Notes under the pieces: model-generated
Seen by the model: only the letters and a program-made list of their open reading frames with translations
What the model was told of the DNA's origin: nothing
The model's database searches: none
Part shown: positions 9,102 through 17,656 of the stretch, piece after piece
Layout: each line of letters opens with the position of its first letter
Numbering within the stretch: the first letter of the stretch is position 1
Origin: Lachnoclostridium sp. An118
GTDB taxonomy: Bacteria; Bacillota; Clostridia; Lachnospirales; Lachnospiraceae
DNA length: 64,000 nucleotides
Direction: 5' to 3'
Assembly: GCF_002160985.1 (NCBI RefSeq)
Contig: NZ_NFLQ01000003.1
Location: 1-64,000 of the forward strand
Program-made: the position numbers and the translations under genes

Positions 9102-9227
9102 CTTTCTTACCTCCTGTCAGATTCTCGGTCTGCCGCCTCTTTCGTGCCGGCTCTCTGCTTTTTTGATGAAAAATATTTTTCAAAGAGATTTTCTTTTGAA
9201 GAATATTATTCATTTGTCTCTGAAATC

Positions 9228-9256
9228 ATATTATCACACCCATCTTAAATGTTCAA
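9228..9256 (-). promoter_or_regulatory. Promoter of ald
   Basis: On the minus strand TTGAAC (9251-9256) and TAATAT (9228-9233) with a 17-base spacer, leaving a long leader of about 120 bases before the ald ATG. Confidence 0.6.
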
Positions 9257-9323
9257 TAAAAGTTATTTTTTTCACAAAACTTTTTATTTTCGTATTTTTC
9301 TTTCATTTGTATTTACAATTGAC

Positions 9324-9352
9324 TTGAATATTTTCTCAATCCATGCTTAAAT
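9324..9352 (+). promoter_or_regulatory. Possible promoter of the RpiR gene
   Basis: TTGAAT (9324-9329) and TTAAAT (9347-9352) with a 17-base spacer, about 60 bases before the start codon. Both boxes deviate from consensus. Confidence 0.4.
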
Positions 9353-9419
9353 CTAAGATATAGAACTGATATCATAGAAAGCAAGCAAATATTCTATCGC
9401 AACACCCGGAGGGAAAACT

Positions 9420-10277
9420 ATGAAAGATTTAAGGGAGCTCATCAGTAAGACTCCACTCACAAAGACTCAGAAGATCATTGCAAAATATATCCTGGACAAC
9501 TTCGCCGACGCCTGCTTCATGACATCCACAGAGATTGCTCTGAAGCTGGGAGTCAGCGAATCCTCCGTCATCCGCTTCAGCCGGTCGCTGGGCTATGAAG
9601 GCTTTATGGATTTCCAGAAAAATCTTCGGAAGGACTACCAGGATAAGGTGCTGAGCATTTCCAGTTCCATCACCATCCCATCTCAGAGGATCGCCAAACG
9701 GGCCCAGCTCACCAGCACCTCCGACTATCTCAACCGCCACTTCAAAAACGCGGCCCAGAACCTGGAGAGCGCACTGACCTCGAACAATCCGGCCGCCTTC
9801 GAGGAGGCCGCCGATATCATCCTCGCCAGCAGGCACAAGTACATCACCGCCTCCAGAGGCAACTCCTCCCTGGGGGACTATTTTCTCCTCTATCTGAAGC
9901 ACATGGTCCCCAACGTGGAGACCACCAGCTCCTCGGCCATCAGTCCGGTGGACCACCTGTGCAACATTTCAAAGGATGACTGCCTCATCATGTTCAGCTT
10001 CCCGCGGTACTCCTCCGAGGATAAGATCTGCGCCCAGATGGCGAAAGAGTCCGGCGCAAAGATCATCGTTGTGACCGACAAACCAAGCGCCCTCCTGGCC
10101 GAGTACGCTACTGTCCTCTTCACAGTCCCGGTAGACAGCAACGCTTTCTTCAACTGCATGGTGGGTCCGCAGTTCATCGCAGAGGGCATTCTGGAGACAC
10201 TGAGCCATAAGGCCAAAGGGATTGAGAAAAGGCTCAAGAAAATCGACAGATATCTCGGCGAATTGGGTAATTATTGA
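9420..10277 (+). CDS. MurR/RpiR family transcriptional regulator
   Basis: The 285-aa protein has the RpiR-type helix-turn-helix (about 1-77; TSTEIALKLGVSESSVIRFSRSLGY) and a SIS sugar-isomerase-like domain (about 120-260; ITASRGNSSLGDYFLLYLKHM and IMFSFPRYSSE), which binds phosphorylated sugars or related effectors. A GGAGGG lies 8 bases before the ATG. No sugar gene is adjacent; its only close neighbour is the divergent ald gene, so its target may be alanine metabolism, or it may act elsewhere. Confidence 0.92.
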   Translation: MKDLRELISKTPLTKTQKIIAKYILDNFADACFMTSTEIALKLGVSESSVIRFSRSLGYEGFMDFQKNLRKDYQDKVLSISSSITIPSQRIAKRAQLTSTSDYLNRHFKNAAQNLESALTSNNPAAFEEAADIILASRHKYITASRGNSSLGDYFLLYLKHMVPNVETTSSSAISPVDHLCNISKDDCLIMFSFPRYSSEDKICAQMAKESGAKIIVVTDKPSALLAEYATVLFTVPVDSNAFFNCMVGPQFIAEGILETLSHKAKGIEKRLKKIDRYLGELGNY

Positions 10278-10286
10278 TCGCGAAAA

Positions 10287-10335
10287 GTTAATTCCGGACG
10301 TAATACTTTTAAAAAGTATTACGTCCGGAATTAAC
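10287..10335. repeat. Perfect 24-bp-arm palindrome between convergent genes
   Basis: Arms 10287-10310 and 10312-10335 are exact reverse complements with a single base between them. It begins 9 bases after the RpiR gene and ends 31 bases before the stop of the convergent ABC permease. There is no long U tract on the plus side; on the minus side ACTTTTCG follows. It could be a bidirectional terminator, but the length and perfection of the arms suggest a repeat element or a protein-binding site. Confidence 0.85.
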
Positions 10336-10366
10336 ATATCTGGTGCGTTATTGTGTATTTTGTATT

Positions 10367-13078
10367 CTACTCTTTGCGCAATTCATCGATGATGTTCATC
10401 CTGCGGATCTTGCCTATGCTGTACGCCATGGTGATGCCTACGATGAGGAGCACGCCTGCCACAGCCGCCGCAAACCAGGGCCAGGGGAAGATGAATTCAT
10501 TTCCGCCTCCGGCCCGGGAAGTAAAATGCCAGAAGGCAAAGCTGATAAGCAGGGACAAAATGGTGCCGTACACAAGGGAGCGCAGGCCATAGATGACGCA
10601 CTCGTATCCCAGCATAAGCCGGAAGGACCTGCCTGTCATCCCCACGGAACGGAGCATGGCAAACTCCCGCCGTCTCAGCATGAGGTTTGTGGACATGGTG
10701 TTGAACACATTTACCAGTGCAATAAGGGAGATGAGGGTGATAAATCCATAGCACAGAACCTGGATGGCCGCCACCGCCTGCCTGTTCATCTCTGCATCCG
10801 CAGCCGGCGTGTAGAAAATGCCGTCCCACTCTTCTTTTTCTTCCAGTTTCTCTTGCAGGTCTGCCCCTACCGTCCGGTAATCCGAGGCCCGGATGTTGAA
10901 CTCTGCAAAATAGGACTCCCCTTCCGTCCCGTCACTCATCAGGCTCCTGTACTGTTCAAACTGTCTCTCCGACAGGATCATGATAGGATCCACTCTTCCC
11001 TGGGCGTCATATTTTTCGGGGAGCTGCATCGTCTCCTGATCAAACTCCACCTGGAGCTTTTCTTCAAACGTCATTTCCTGTCCACCGTCCGGCGTCTCCT
11101 CCGCCCGGTATATCCCAGCCGCCAGGGGTCTTTTCTTCACCTCGTCTGACAGAACCGGGACCTGACTGTAGGTCTCATTTTCTTCATCATACACCTGCAT
11201 CTGGTCATAATAAACCGCCTTGAGAACTGTATCGTCTGTGCCGTCCGCGCCGTCTGCTGCAGCACCCGCATCCGGCTCTTCCAGCCCCCGCTCCTTAAGG
11301 AACTCCTGGTACTCATCATCTGACAGCACAATTGCGGGGCAGGTAAAGGGCACTTTCCCGTCCGGATGATCATCCCCGCTCCAGGAATTTACCCGGTTGT
11401 ACTCCTCATTCAGCATGTTCTCTTCCACAGGAATGGAAAGATAGATGCTTTTATACATCCACACCCCTTCCACACCCGGCTCATTTTCCAGAAGTTTCCG
11501 GACATCCCCGGTGGTCTGCTCATCTTCCTGGCCGCCGGACAGGAACAGCGTGTACTTCAGTTCATACTTAGGCGGATCCAGGATCGTGCCGCCTGCACGG
11601 GTCAGATAAATGGTAAACAGCGCCGCTGTCATAAGGAGTACCATGCTGACCGTAAGGGAAACCACCGTGCTCTTATATTTCTTCCGGTCCCTCCTGTAAT
11701 TCTTGGAGGCCAGCATCCCCGGAAGCCCCAGCATTTTCCCTGTCAGTCTCCCGCTTTTTACATCCCGGGGACGGATGCGGATGTCCTTTGTGGAACGGAT
11801 GGCATCCATGGGAGAAATCTTCCGGATCCGCCGGGAGGGTATCCACACGGACACCAGCACGATAAGAAAGGCAAAAGCCGCCGCCAGAAGAAGCGCAGCC
11901 GGATAGATCTGCACCGGTATCTCTCCCTCATACCCGTACATAAATGCCGTCAGCCCGCCTCCGATAAAATGCAGCGTGACCGCGCTCCCGGCCACCCCGG
12001 CCAGAAGTCCCAGAGGGATCCCCGCGCCGCTTACAAGAAACGCCTCAAATCGCAGGGATTTTCTCAGCTGCTTTCGGGTGGCTCCCACAGAAGCAAGAAG
12101 CCCGAACTGAGCCGTCCGCTCCCGCAGGGAAATGGAAAATGAGTTGTAGATCAAAGAGACTGACCCCACCATGATCACCGCCAGCAGTGTCCCCAGCATT
12201 CCCACGATAAACTGGATATAGCGTTCACTGCGGAACACGCCCTGCCATCTGAGGAGACTGTCGTGCCGGGACCAGGACACCCCTTCCAGCCTGTTTCTGC
12301 CGTCGGAAGGATCCACCCAGTCCGCGATAAATCCGTCTGCCTGGCTCGGCTTTTTCATCTCCAGAAAAGCGCGGCAGTACAGCCCGTTTTCGTCCTGATC
12401 CGGGATATCCCGCCCCCCTGTCAGAAGCATGTACCCGGCGTCAAACCTGGCGCTGCCAAAATCCATCTCCGCCATCTCTTTGTAAACGCCTGTCACCGTA
12501 AAGCTCTGGGTCTGCCCTTCCACATACTTCCCGGCCCTGCCTGCCTCCTCGGAGGTTTCCCGGACGAGTTCCCAGGATTTCTGCGCCTCCCCGGTTTCCG
12601 AGACATATCTGCCCATGGGGATGGCAAGCACATCCCCCACATGGGCTTCCTGCCCGGCGATCCAGATCCCGTCGTAGGGGATCAGGATCTCGTCTTCCGT
12701 TTCCGGCAGACGCCCCGCGTCAAGTTCCACCGGCAGCTCCTCCCAGGCCGTCTCATCCCGGCTGGCCACCAGATGACAGATCCCGTCCTCTTCCCGGGCC
12801 GGGACATACCCCAGCTCATACAGCACAGAGGCCTTCTCCACCCGGTCATCCGCCAGGACCTCAGCCAGCTCCTCCCTGGTCATCCCGCTTATATCCACAT
12901 GCCACGCTCCTTCCATGGCAATAGTATGCTGCACAAGAAAATGCTGCATGCTCCCTGCAAATACCGCCAGCGCCGTCACCATGGCCGTGGAGAGGATGAC
13001 GCCGATGATGGTGACCACTGTGCGGGTCCGGTTCTGTCCCATGGTCCTTCTTGTGATCTCTGAAAAAATATTTCTCAT
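10367..13078 (-). CDS. ABC transporter permease, FtsX/MacB type, 903 aa
   Basis: A large exporter permease: one N-terminal membrane segment (about 18-38), a long extracellular region, three segments of a first FtsX core (about 285-425), a second N-terminal-like segment (about 470), a second extracellular region, and a final FtsX core of three segments (about 770-890). This duplicated layout is that of peptide or lipid exporters of the MacB/SalY kind. Its start overlaps the stop of the ATPase gene (TAATG). With the ATPase and the upstream two-component system it resembles antimicrobial-peptide detoxification modules, though it lacks the BceB signature of ten segments and one loop. Confidence 0.92.
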   Translation of the reverse strand: MRNIFSEITRRTMGQNRTRTVVTIIGVILSTAMVTALAVFAGSMQHFLVQHTIAMEGAWHVDISGMTREELAEVLADDRVEKASVLYELGYVPAREEDGICHLVASRDETAWEELPVELDAGRLPETEDEILIPYDGIWIAGQEAHVGDVLAIPMGRYVSETGEAQKSWELVRETSEEAGRAGKYVEGQTQSFTVTGVYKEMAEMDFGSARFDAGYMLLTGGRDIPDQDENGLYCRAFLEMKKPSQADGFIADWVDPSDGRNRLEGVSWSRHDSLLRWQGVFRSERYIQFIVGMLGTLLAVIMVGSVSLIYNSFSISLRERTAQFGLLASVGATRKQLRKSLRFEAFLVSGAGIPLGLLAGVAGSAVTLHFIGGGLTAFMYGYEGEIPVQIYPAALLLAAAFAFLIVLVSVWIPSRRIRKISPMDAIRSTKDIRIRPRDVKSGRLTGKMLGLPGMLASKNYRRDRKKYKSTVVSLTVSMVLLMTAALFTIYLTRAGGTILDPPKYELKYTLFLSGGQEDEQTTGDVRKLLENEPGVEGVWMYKSIYLSIPVEENMLNEEYNRVNSWSGDDHPDGKVPFTCPAIVLSDDEYQEFLKERGLEEPDAGAAADGADGTDDTVLKAVYYDQMQVYDEENETYSQVPVLSDEVKKRPLAAGIYRAEETPDGGQEMTFEEKLQVEFDQETMQLPEKYDAQGRVDPIMILSERQFEQYRSLMSDGTEGESYFAEFNIRASDYRTVGADLQEKLEEKEEWDGIFYTPAADAEMNRQAVAAIQVLCYGFITLISLIALVNVFNTMSTNLMLRRREFAMLRSVGMTGRSFRLMLGYECVIYGLRSLVYGTILSLLISFAFWHFTSRAGGGNEFIFPWPWFAAAVAGVLLIVGITMAYSIGKIRRMNIIDELRKE

Positions 13079-13770
13079 TACCGAATCACCTCGTCTTTCA
13101 CGATCCGCCCGTCCGCCAGGGCGATGACCCGGTCCGCCTGGAGAGCGATATCCTCGTCGTGGGTAATGACCACCATGGTCTGGTCGTAGGTTCGGTTGGA
13201 GTATTTCAGAAGCTCCACAATCTGCCGGCTGTTCTCCGAGTCCAGATTGCCGGTGGGCTCATCCGCCAGCACCACCGCCGGGGCGTTCATGAGAGCCCTG
13301 CCTATGGACACCCGCTGCTGCTGTCCGCCGGACAACTGCCCCGGCAGATGGGTACGCCGCTTTTCCATCTTCAGGATCTTCAGCAGATTTTCCATCCGCT
13401 CTTTATTCACCTTTCTCCCGTCCATAAGCACCGGCAGGGCAATATTCTCCTCCACTGTCAGCACCGGGATCAGATTGTAAAACTGGTAGATGAGCCCCAC
13501 CTTTCTTCTGCGGAACACGGCCAGCTCCTCCTCCTTCTGGGCGTACACATCCACACCGCCCACATAGACTTTCCCCGCCGTGGGCCGGTCCACGCCGCCC
13601 AGCAGATGGAGCAGGGTGGATTTGCCGGAGCCGGAGGCACCCATCACCGCCACAAACTCTCCTTTCTGCACAGAGAAGGACACGCCGTCCAAAGCCCGCA
13701 CGGCGTTTTCCCCCTCCCCGTATATTTTTGTCAGATTTTCAACACGAAGGATCTCCCCTGTCTTTTTCAT
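13078..13770 (-). CDS. ABC transporter ATP-binding protein (MacB/LolD type)
   Basis: The 230-aa ATPase has Walker A GASGSGKST (about 44-52), Q-loop YQFYNLIPVLTVEEN, signature LSGGQQQRVSIGRAL (about 141), Walker B VVLADEPTGNLDS and a switch histidine in VITHDE. It belongs to the family serving FtsX-type permeases and overlaps the permease gene by one base. It is separated from the upstream kinase gene by a terminator and a promoter with phased repeats, so the exporter is a regulated unit of its own. Confidence 0.96.
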   Translation of the reverse strand: MKKTGEILRVENLTKIYGEGENAVRALDGVSFSVQKGEFVAVMGASGSGKSTLLHLLGGVDRPTAGKVYVGGVDVYAQKEEELAVFRRRKVGLIYQFYNLIPVLTVEENIALPVLMDGRKVNKERMENLLKILKMEKRRTHLPGQLSGGQQQRVSIGRALMNAPAVVLADEPTGNLDSENSRQIVELLKYSNRTYDQTMVVITHDEDIALQADRVIALADGRIVKDEVIR

Positions 13771-13807
13771 GTCACTGTTCCTCCTGCATGGTTTTTCTTT
13801 TACTGTC

Positions 13808-13850
13808 AGTATAGCCTGCCCACATGACAGGACCGTGACAGAAAAATGAC
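13808..13850 (-). promoter_or_regulatory. Exporter promoter with three 11-bp-phased repeats
   Basis: On the minus strand GTCA occurs at 13847-13850, 13836-13839 and 13825-13828, exactly 11 bases apart, extended in part to CTGTCA. A good -10, TATACT, lies at 13808-13813, but the matching -35 position (ACGGTC, 13831-13836) is poor and covered by the repeats. Direct repeats with one helical turn spacing are the usual binding pattern of OmpR-type response regulators, so activation by the adjacent two-component system is inferred. Confidence 0.65.
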
Positions 13851-13876
13851 GGATCTGTCACTTTCAGACCCGTCAT
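13841..13876 (-). terminator. Intrinsic terminator after the histidine kinase gene
   Basis: Arms 13865-13876 and 13846-13857 pair over 12 bases (one G-U), with a 7-base loop and a U tract at 13842-13846. It ends the regulator-kinase transcript 12 bases after the kinase stop codon. Its 3' arm includes the first repeat of the exporter operator. Confidence 0.75.
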
Positions 13877-13888
13877 CCGCAAAATCCG

Positions 13889-14911
13889 TCACCTGTAAAA
13901 CCGCATGGTAAACTGTCCGCCCCGGCCCTTGCTGTTCCCGGCCAGGATCACCCCGTTTTCTCCGGCCAGGATGGACCTGGCCAGTGCCAGGCCGATGCCG
14001 AAGTTCCCGGCAGCCGCGTTCTGCCCTCTGTAAAACCGCTCAAACACATGGGGCAGGTCCTTATCCGCTATCCCCTCCCCGGAGTCGGTAATGACAATCT
14101 CCGCAAAAAGCGGGGTCTCCCGCAGGCTGATCCAGATGCGTCCCCCTTCCGGCGTGTGTTCCAGGGCATTTTTGATCACATTCTGCACCGCCTCCAGCGT
14201 CCAGGTATAGTCTCCCCGTATGGCAGGCTCCCCGGACAGGTCGAAGATGCATTCCTGCCCGTGGATCTCCATGGAAATCTCAAAGGGCTTAAGTGCCTTC
14301 CTTGCCAGCTCTCCGGCCGGAAATTCCTCTTTTCTCATCACCACTGTCCCTGCCTCCAGCTTTGACAGCTTAAGGAGCGTCTCCACCAGCCAGCCGATGC
14401 GTGACAGCATGCCCGTCATCTCCCGGAGCAGGGCCCGCCTTTCGTCCTCTGTAAGGGCGGAACTGCGGAGCCGCTCCGCCTGCAGATTAAGAGACGTAAG
14501 AGGCGTGCGGATCTGGTGAGAGATATCTGCCAGCGCTTCCGAGAGCTGACGCTTGTCCGTCATAAGAAGAGCCGACTGCTGGCTTAGGCGGACAAGCAGC
14601 TTCTCGATCTCATCCCGCAGCACTTCCAGATCCCCCTCCCGGAAATGCTGCATCTGCATGTCACCTCTGCCGGAGGAGGAGCCTTTTGTCTCCATGTGGA
14701 GAAAACTATCCAGCTCCTCTGCCAGGCGCTGCACATCCCTGGTCCTCCTCCATGTAAACAAAAGGGAAATGGCCGCAAAAACTGCCCCTGTCAGAAAGAC
14801 CGGAATCGCCGCCTGCCGGGAGACAGAAAACGCCGCCCCGGTGGCCGCCAGAAGAACCACAGCAAAGAGCAGGCACTGCTGCCGGACATCCCTGTTTCTG
14901 AAAAACTCCAT
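13889..14911 (-). CDS. Sensor histidine kinase
   Basis: The 340-aa membrane kinase has two closely spaced N-terminal membrane segments (about 13-30 and 34-52) with almost no extracellular loop, a HisKA domain with ISHQIRTPLTSL (phosphorylated His at about 130) and a HATPase_c domain (N-box NVIKNALEH, G1 DSGEGIADKDL, G2 NFGIGLALA). A kinase with so little external sequence often senses through a partner, such as the neighbouring ABC transporter. It lies 24 bases downstream of its regulator gene and is followed by a terminator. Confidence 0.94.
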   Translation of the reverse strand: MEFFRNRDVRQQCLLFAVVLLAATGAAFSVSRQAAIPVFLTGAVFAAISLLFTWRRTRDVQRLAEELDSFLHMETKGSSSGRGDMQMQHFREGDLEVLRDEIEKLLVRLSQQSALLMTDKRQLSEALADISHQIRTPLTSLNLQAERLRSSALTEDERRALLREMTGMLSRIGWLVETLLKLSKLEAGTVVMRKEEFPAGELARKALKPFEISMEIHGQECIFDLSGEPAIRGDYTWTLEAVQNVIKNALEHTPEGGRIWISLRETPLFAEIVITDSGEGIADKDLPHVFERFYRGQNAAAGNFGIGLALARSILAGENGVILAGNSKGRGGQFTMRFYR

Positions 14912-14935
14912 CTCTTTCCTCCTTCTCTCTTCCGG

Positions 14936-15610
14936 TTACTCCATGCGGTAGCCCAGCCCCCGGACCGTCCGCAGGATGACAGGGTTCCCCGGATCCAGCT
15001 CTATCTTCTCCCGGAGCCGCTTGATATAGACCGTCAGCGTATTGTCATTGACAAACTCTCCCGAGATATCCCAGAGCTCCTCCATCAGCACATCCCGGCT
15101 TAAAATCTGTCCCCGGTGATTTAAAAACACAAGCAGCAGCCGGTATTCCAGCGCAGACAGGTACAGCTCCCGGCCCTCACGCAGGACCACGCCCCGATCT
15201 GTGTCCACCGTAAGATCCCCGATCACCGCCGCCCGCTCCGCCCGGCCGCTCCTTCGCAGCACATTTCTCATGCGGGACACAAGCTCCCGGGGCCGGAAAG
15301 GCTTGCTGATATAGTCGTCCGCACCCATGTCCAGGCCGGCCACCACCGAATACTCGTCGTCCATAGCCGTCAGAAAGATCACCGGGATCTGGTACTCCTC
15401 CTTGATCCTGGCGCAGACCGAAAACCCGTTTCCCTGGGCCAGGGTAATATCAAGAAGCACAAGATCCACCTTGTTCTCATCCAGTATATCCAGTGCCGCC
15501 TCCTGCCCCGGCGCACTTTTCACCGCAAAACCTTCTCCTGCCAGAAATTCCGTCAGATGTTCCACGATGGAGGGATCGTCCTCCACAAGAAGCACAACCG
15601 CTGTCTGCAT
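14936..15610 (-). CDS. OmpR-family response regulator
   Basis: The 224-aa protein has a receiver domain (acidic pair EDD at about 10-12, phosphorylated Asp in VLLDITLAQGNG at about 53, conserved Thr in FLTAMDDE and Lys in YISKPF) and a C-terminal winged-helix DNA-binding domain (about 130-224; SALEYRLLLVFLNHRGQILSR). It is the first gene of the unit and the probable binder of the 11-bp-phased repeats upstream of the exporter genes. Confidence 0.95.
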   Translation of the reverse strand: MQTAVVLLVEDDPSIVEHLTEFLAGEGFAVKSAPGQEAALDILDENKVDLVLLDITLAQGNGFSVCARIKEEYQIPVIFLTAMDDEYSVVAGLDMGADDYISKPFRPRELVSRMRNVLRRSGRAERAAVIGDLTVDTDRGVVLREGRELYLSALEYRLLLVFLNHRGQILSRDVLMEELWDISGEFVNDNTLTVYIKRLREKIELDPGNPVILRTVRGLGYRME

Positions 15611-15651
15611 GTTCCCCCATCCCCTTTCCTTAAAAGTCTGTCCCGGAAGTC

Positions 15652-15684
15652 AAAAAGCCCTCCCTGGAATTTCCCTCCAGAGAG
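15652..15684 (-). terminator. Intrinsic terminator of the pur operon
   Basis: Arms 15677-15684 and 15660-15667 pair over 8 bases (one G-U), and AAAAA at 15652-15656 reads as a U tract on the minus strand. It lies about 50 bases after purD. Confidence 0.7.
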
Positions 15685-15732
15685 AGCTTCTCTTTCGCTT
15701 TTCATCTGCTCTTTGTCAGACTGCGCCCTTCT

Positions 15733-17007
15733 CTATGCTTCGTCAATGGCTTTTCCAATGTCGTGGCGCATGTACTTGTTGTCAAACTGCACCCACTCTG
15801 TGGCCGCGTAGGCGTTGGCCCTGGCCTCCTTCAGATCTTTTCCCTTGGCTGTGATGCCCAGCACCCGTCCGCCGTTTGTGACGATCTGTCCGTCCGCCTC
15901 TTTTGTCCCTGCGTGGAAGCAGTAGTAACCCTCGTGTTTCTTAAATTCATCCAGCCCTGTGATGGGAAGTCCCTTCTCGTAGGAGACAGGATACCCTTCC
16001 GATGCCAGCACCACGCAGACAGCCGCATTGTCCTCAAACTGCAGATCGATCTGATCCAGGGTGCCGTCGATGCAGGCCTCCGCCACGTCGATGATGTCGT
16101 TCTTCATCCGGGGCAGGACCACCTGGGCCTCCGGATCGCCGAAACGGGCATTGTACTCCAGCACTTTCGGCCCTTCCTCTGTCAGCATCAGGCCGAAGAA
16201 GATCACGCCTTTGAAGGGGCGCCCCTCCGCTTTCATGGCGTCAACCGTGGGCTGGAAAATATATTTCTGGCAGAACGCATCCACCTCTTCTGTGTAGAAC
16301 GGACTCGGAGAAAATGTACCCATACCGCCTGTGTTAAGGCCAGTGTCTCCGTCCCCGGCCCGCTTGTGGTCCTGGGCGCTTGTCATGGTCTTTACAATAT
16401 TGCCGTCCACAAAGGAGAGGACAGACACTTCCCTGCCGGTCATGAACTCCTCAATGACCATGGTGTTGCCGGAAGCTCCGAATTTCTTGTCCAGCATGAT
16501 GGTCTTCACGCCTTCCTCCGCCTCCTCCAGGGTGTTGCAGATGAGAACCCCCTTGCCCAGAGCCAGGCCGTCCGCCTTGAGGACGATGGGGAATTTCGCC
16601 TCTGTCTTCAGATACTGGATGGCCTTGTCCGGATCATCAAAATTCTCATAGGCCGCTGTGGGGATATGGTATTTTTTCATCAGATCCTTGGAAAATGCCT
16701 TGGAACCTTCCAGGATGGCTGCATTTTTCCTGGGGCCGAAGGTGCGGATGCCTGCCGCCTCCAGCTCATCCACCAGGCCGCCTACCAGAGGATCGTCCAT
16801 GCCCACAATGACAAGGTCAATGGCTTTCTCCTTTGCAAAAGCCACGATCTTGTCAAACTCCATGGCGCCGATGGGCTCGCACTGTGCGTACTCAGCGATG
16901 CCCGCATTGCCCGGTGTGCAGTATATCTTCTCCGCTTTGGGACTTTTCGCCACGCAGTACGCGATGGCGTGCTCCCTTCCGCCGCTTCCTACAATCAATA
17001 CATTCAT
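15733..17007 (-). CDS. purD: Phosphoribosylamine-glycine ligase
   Basis: PurD joins glycine to phosphoribosylamine with ATP, the second step of purine synthesis. The 424-aa protein starts with the family signature MNVLIVGSGGREHAIA and has the ATP-grasp fold: LKADGLALGKGV (about 142-153), GREVSVLSF (about 190), and FGDPEAQVVLPRM (about 290). It is the last gene of purE-purM-purN-purD and lies 25 bases after purN. Confidence 0.97.
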   Translation of the reverse strand: MNVLIVGSGGREHAIAYCVAKSPKAEKIYCTPGNAGIAEYAQCEPIGAMEFDKIVAFAKEKAIDLVIVGMDDPLVGGLVDELEAAGIRTFGPRKNAAILEGSKAFSKDLMKKYHIPTAAYENFDDPDKAIQYLKTEAKFPIVLKADGLALGKGVLICNTLEEAEEGVKTIMLDKKFGASGNTMVIEEFMTGREVSVLSFVDGNIVKTMTSAQDHKRAGDGDTGLNTGGMGTFSPSPFYTEEVDAFCQKYIFQPTVDAMKAEGRPFKGVIFFGLMLTEEGPKVLEYNARFGDPEAQVVLPRMKNDIIDVAEACIDGTLDQIDLQFEDNAAVCVVLASEGYPVSYEKGLPITGLDEFKKHEGYYCFHAGTKEADGQIVTNGGRVLGITAKGKDLKEARANAYAATEWVQFDNKYMRHDIGKAIDEA

Positions 17008-17032
17008 TGGTCTTCCTCCTGTCTTCCCGGCT

Positions 17033-17656
17033 TTACCGGATCCTGACTTTTCCGTCTTCCACTGTCACCCTGCCGCCTGCTATAAGGTCAATGGCCTGTG
17101 GCAGGATCTTCCACTCTGCCTGCTCCATCACGCGCCTCTGAAGGATCTCGGGGGTATCCCCCTCCTCCACTTCCACAGCTTTCTGTAAAATGATGGGGCC
17201 TGTGTCCGTACCTTCATCCACAAAGTGCACGGTAGCTCCCACCACTTTCACCCCTCTTTTAAGGGCCGCTTCATGAACTTTCAGCCCGTAGAAGCCTGTC
17301 CCGCAGAAAGCCGGGATGAGGGATGGATGGATGTTGATGATCCTGTTCCTGTATCTTGCGATCATCTCAGCCGGGATGACCACAAGAAATCCGGCCAGCA
17401 CGATGAGGTCCGGCCCGATCTCATCCACTGCCTCCAGGAATTTCTCATTAAATTCCTCTCTCGTGGCAAAATCCTTCGGTGAGATGCACTGAGCCGCTAC
17501 CCCGTGCTCCCTGGCTCTTGTCAGGGCGTAGGCATTTTTATTGTTGCTGATCACGCCCACGATCTCTGTGTTGGTGATGCTCCCTTCGTCCACCGCATCC
17601 AGGATAGCCTGCAGGTTAGTGCCGCCCCCGGACACAAGAACCAGTACTCTTAGCAT
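17033..17656 (-). CDS. purN: Phosphoribosylglycinamide formyltransferase
   Basis: PurN transfers a formyl group from 10-formyl-tetrahydrofolate to GAR. The 207-aa protein has the phosphate loop VSGGGTNLQAI (about 8-18), the catalytic Asn-His in IINIHPSLIPAF (about 106-117) and the Asp in HFVDEGTDTGPII (about 135-147). Its start overlaps the end of purM by 7 bases, which indicates translational coupling. Confidence 0.97.
   Translation of the reverse strand: MLRVLVLVSGGGTNLQAILDAVDEGSITNTEIVGVISNNKNAYALTRAREHGVAAQCISPKDFATREEFNEKFLEAVDEIGPDLIVLAGFLVVIPAEMIARYRNRIINIHPSLIPAFCGTGFYGLKVHEAALKRGVKVVGATVHFVDEGTDTGPIILQKAVEVEEGDTPEILQRRVMEQAEWKILPQAIDLIAGGRVTVEDGKVRIR

Larger units (their letters stand above)
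9102..9419. other. Divergent intergenic region between ald and the RpiR gene
   Basis: About 320 AT-rich bases with one promoter in each direction (given separately). Short imperfect palindromes such as GAATATTATTC near 9201-9211 could serve as regulator sites, but none is convincing. No gene is seen. Confidence 0.6.
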
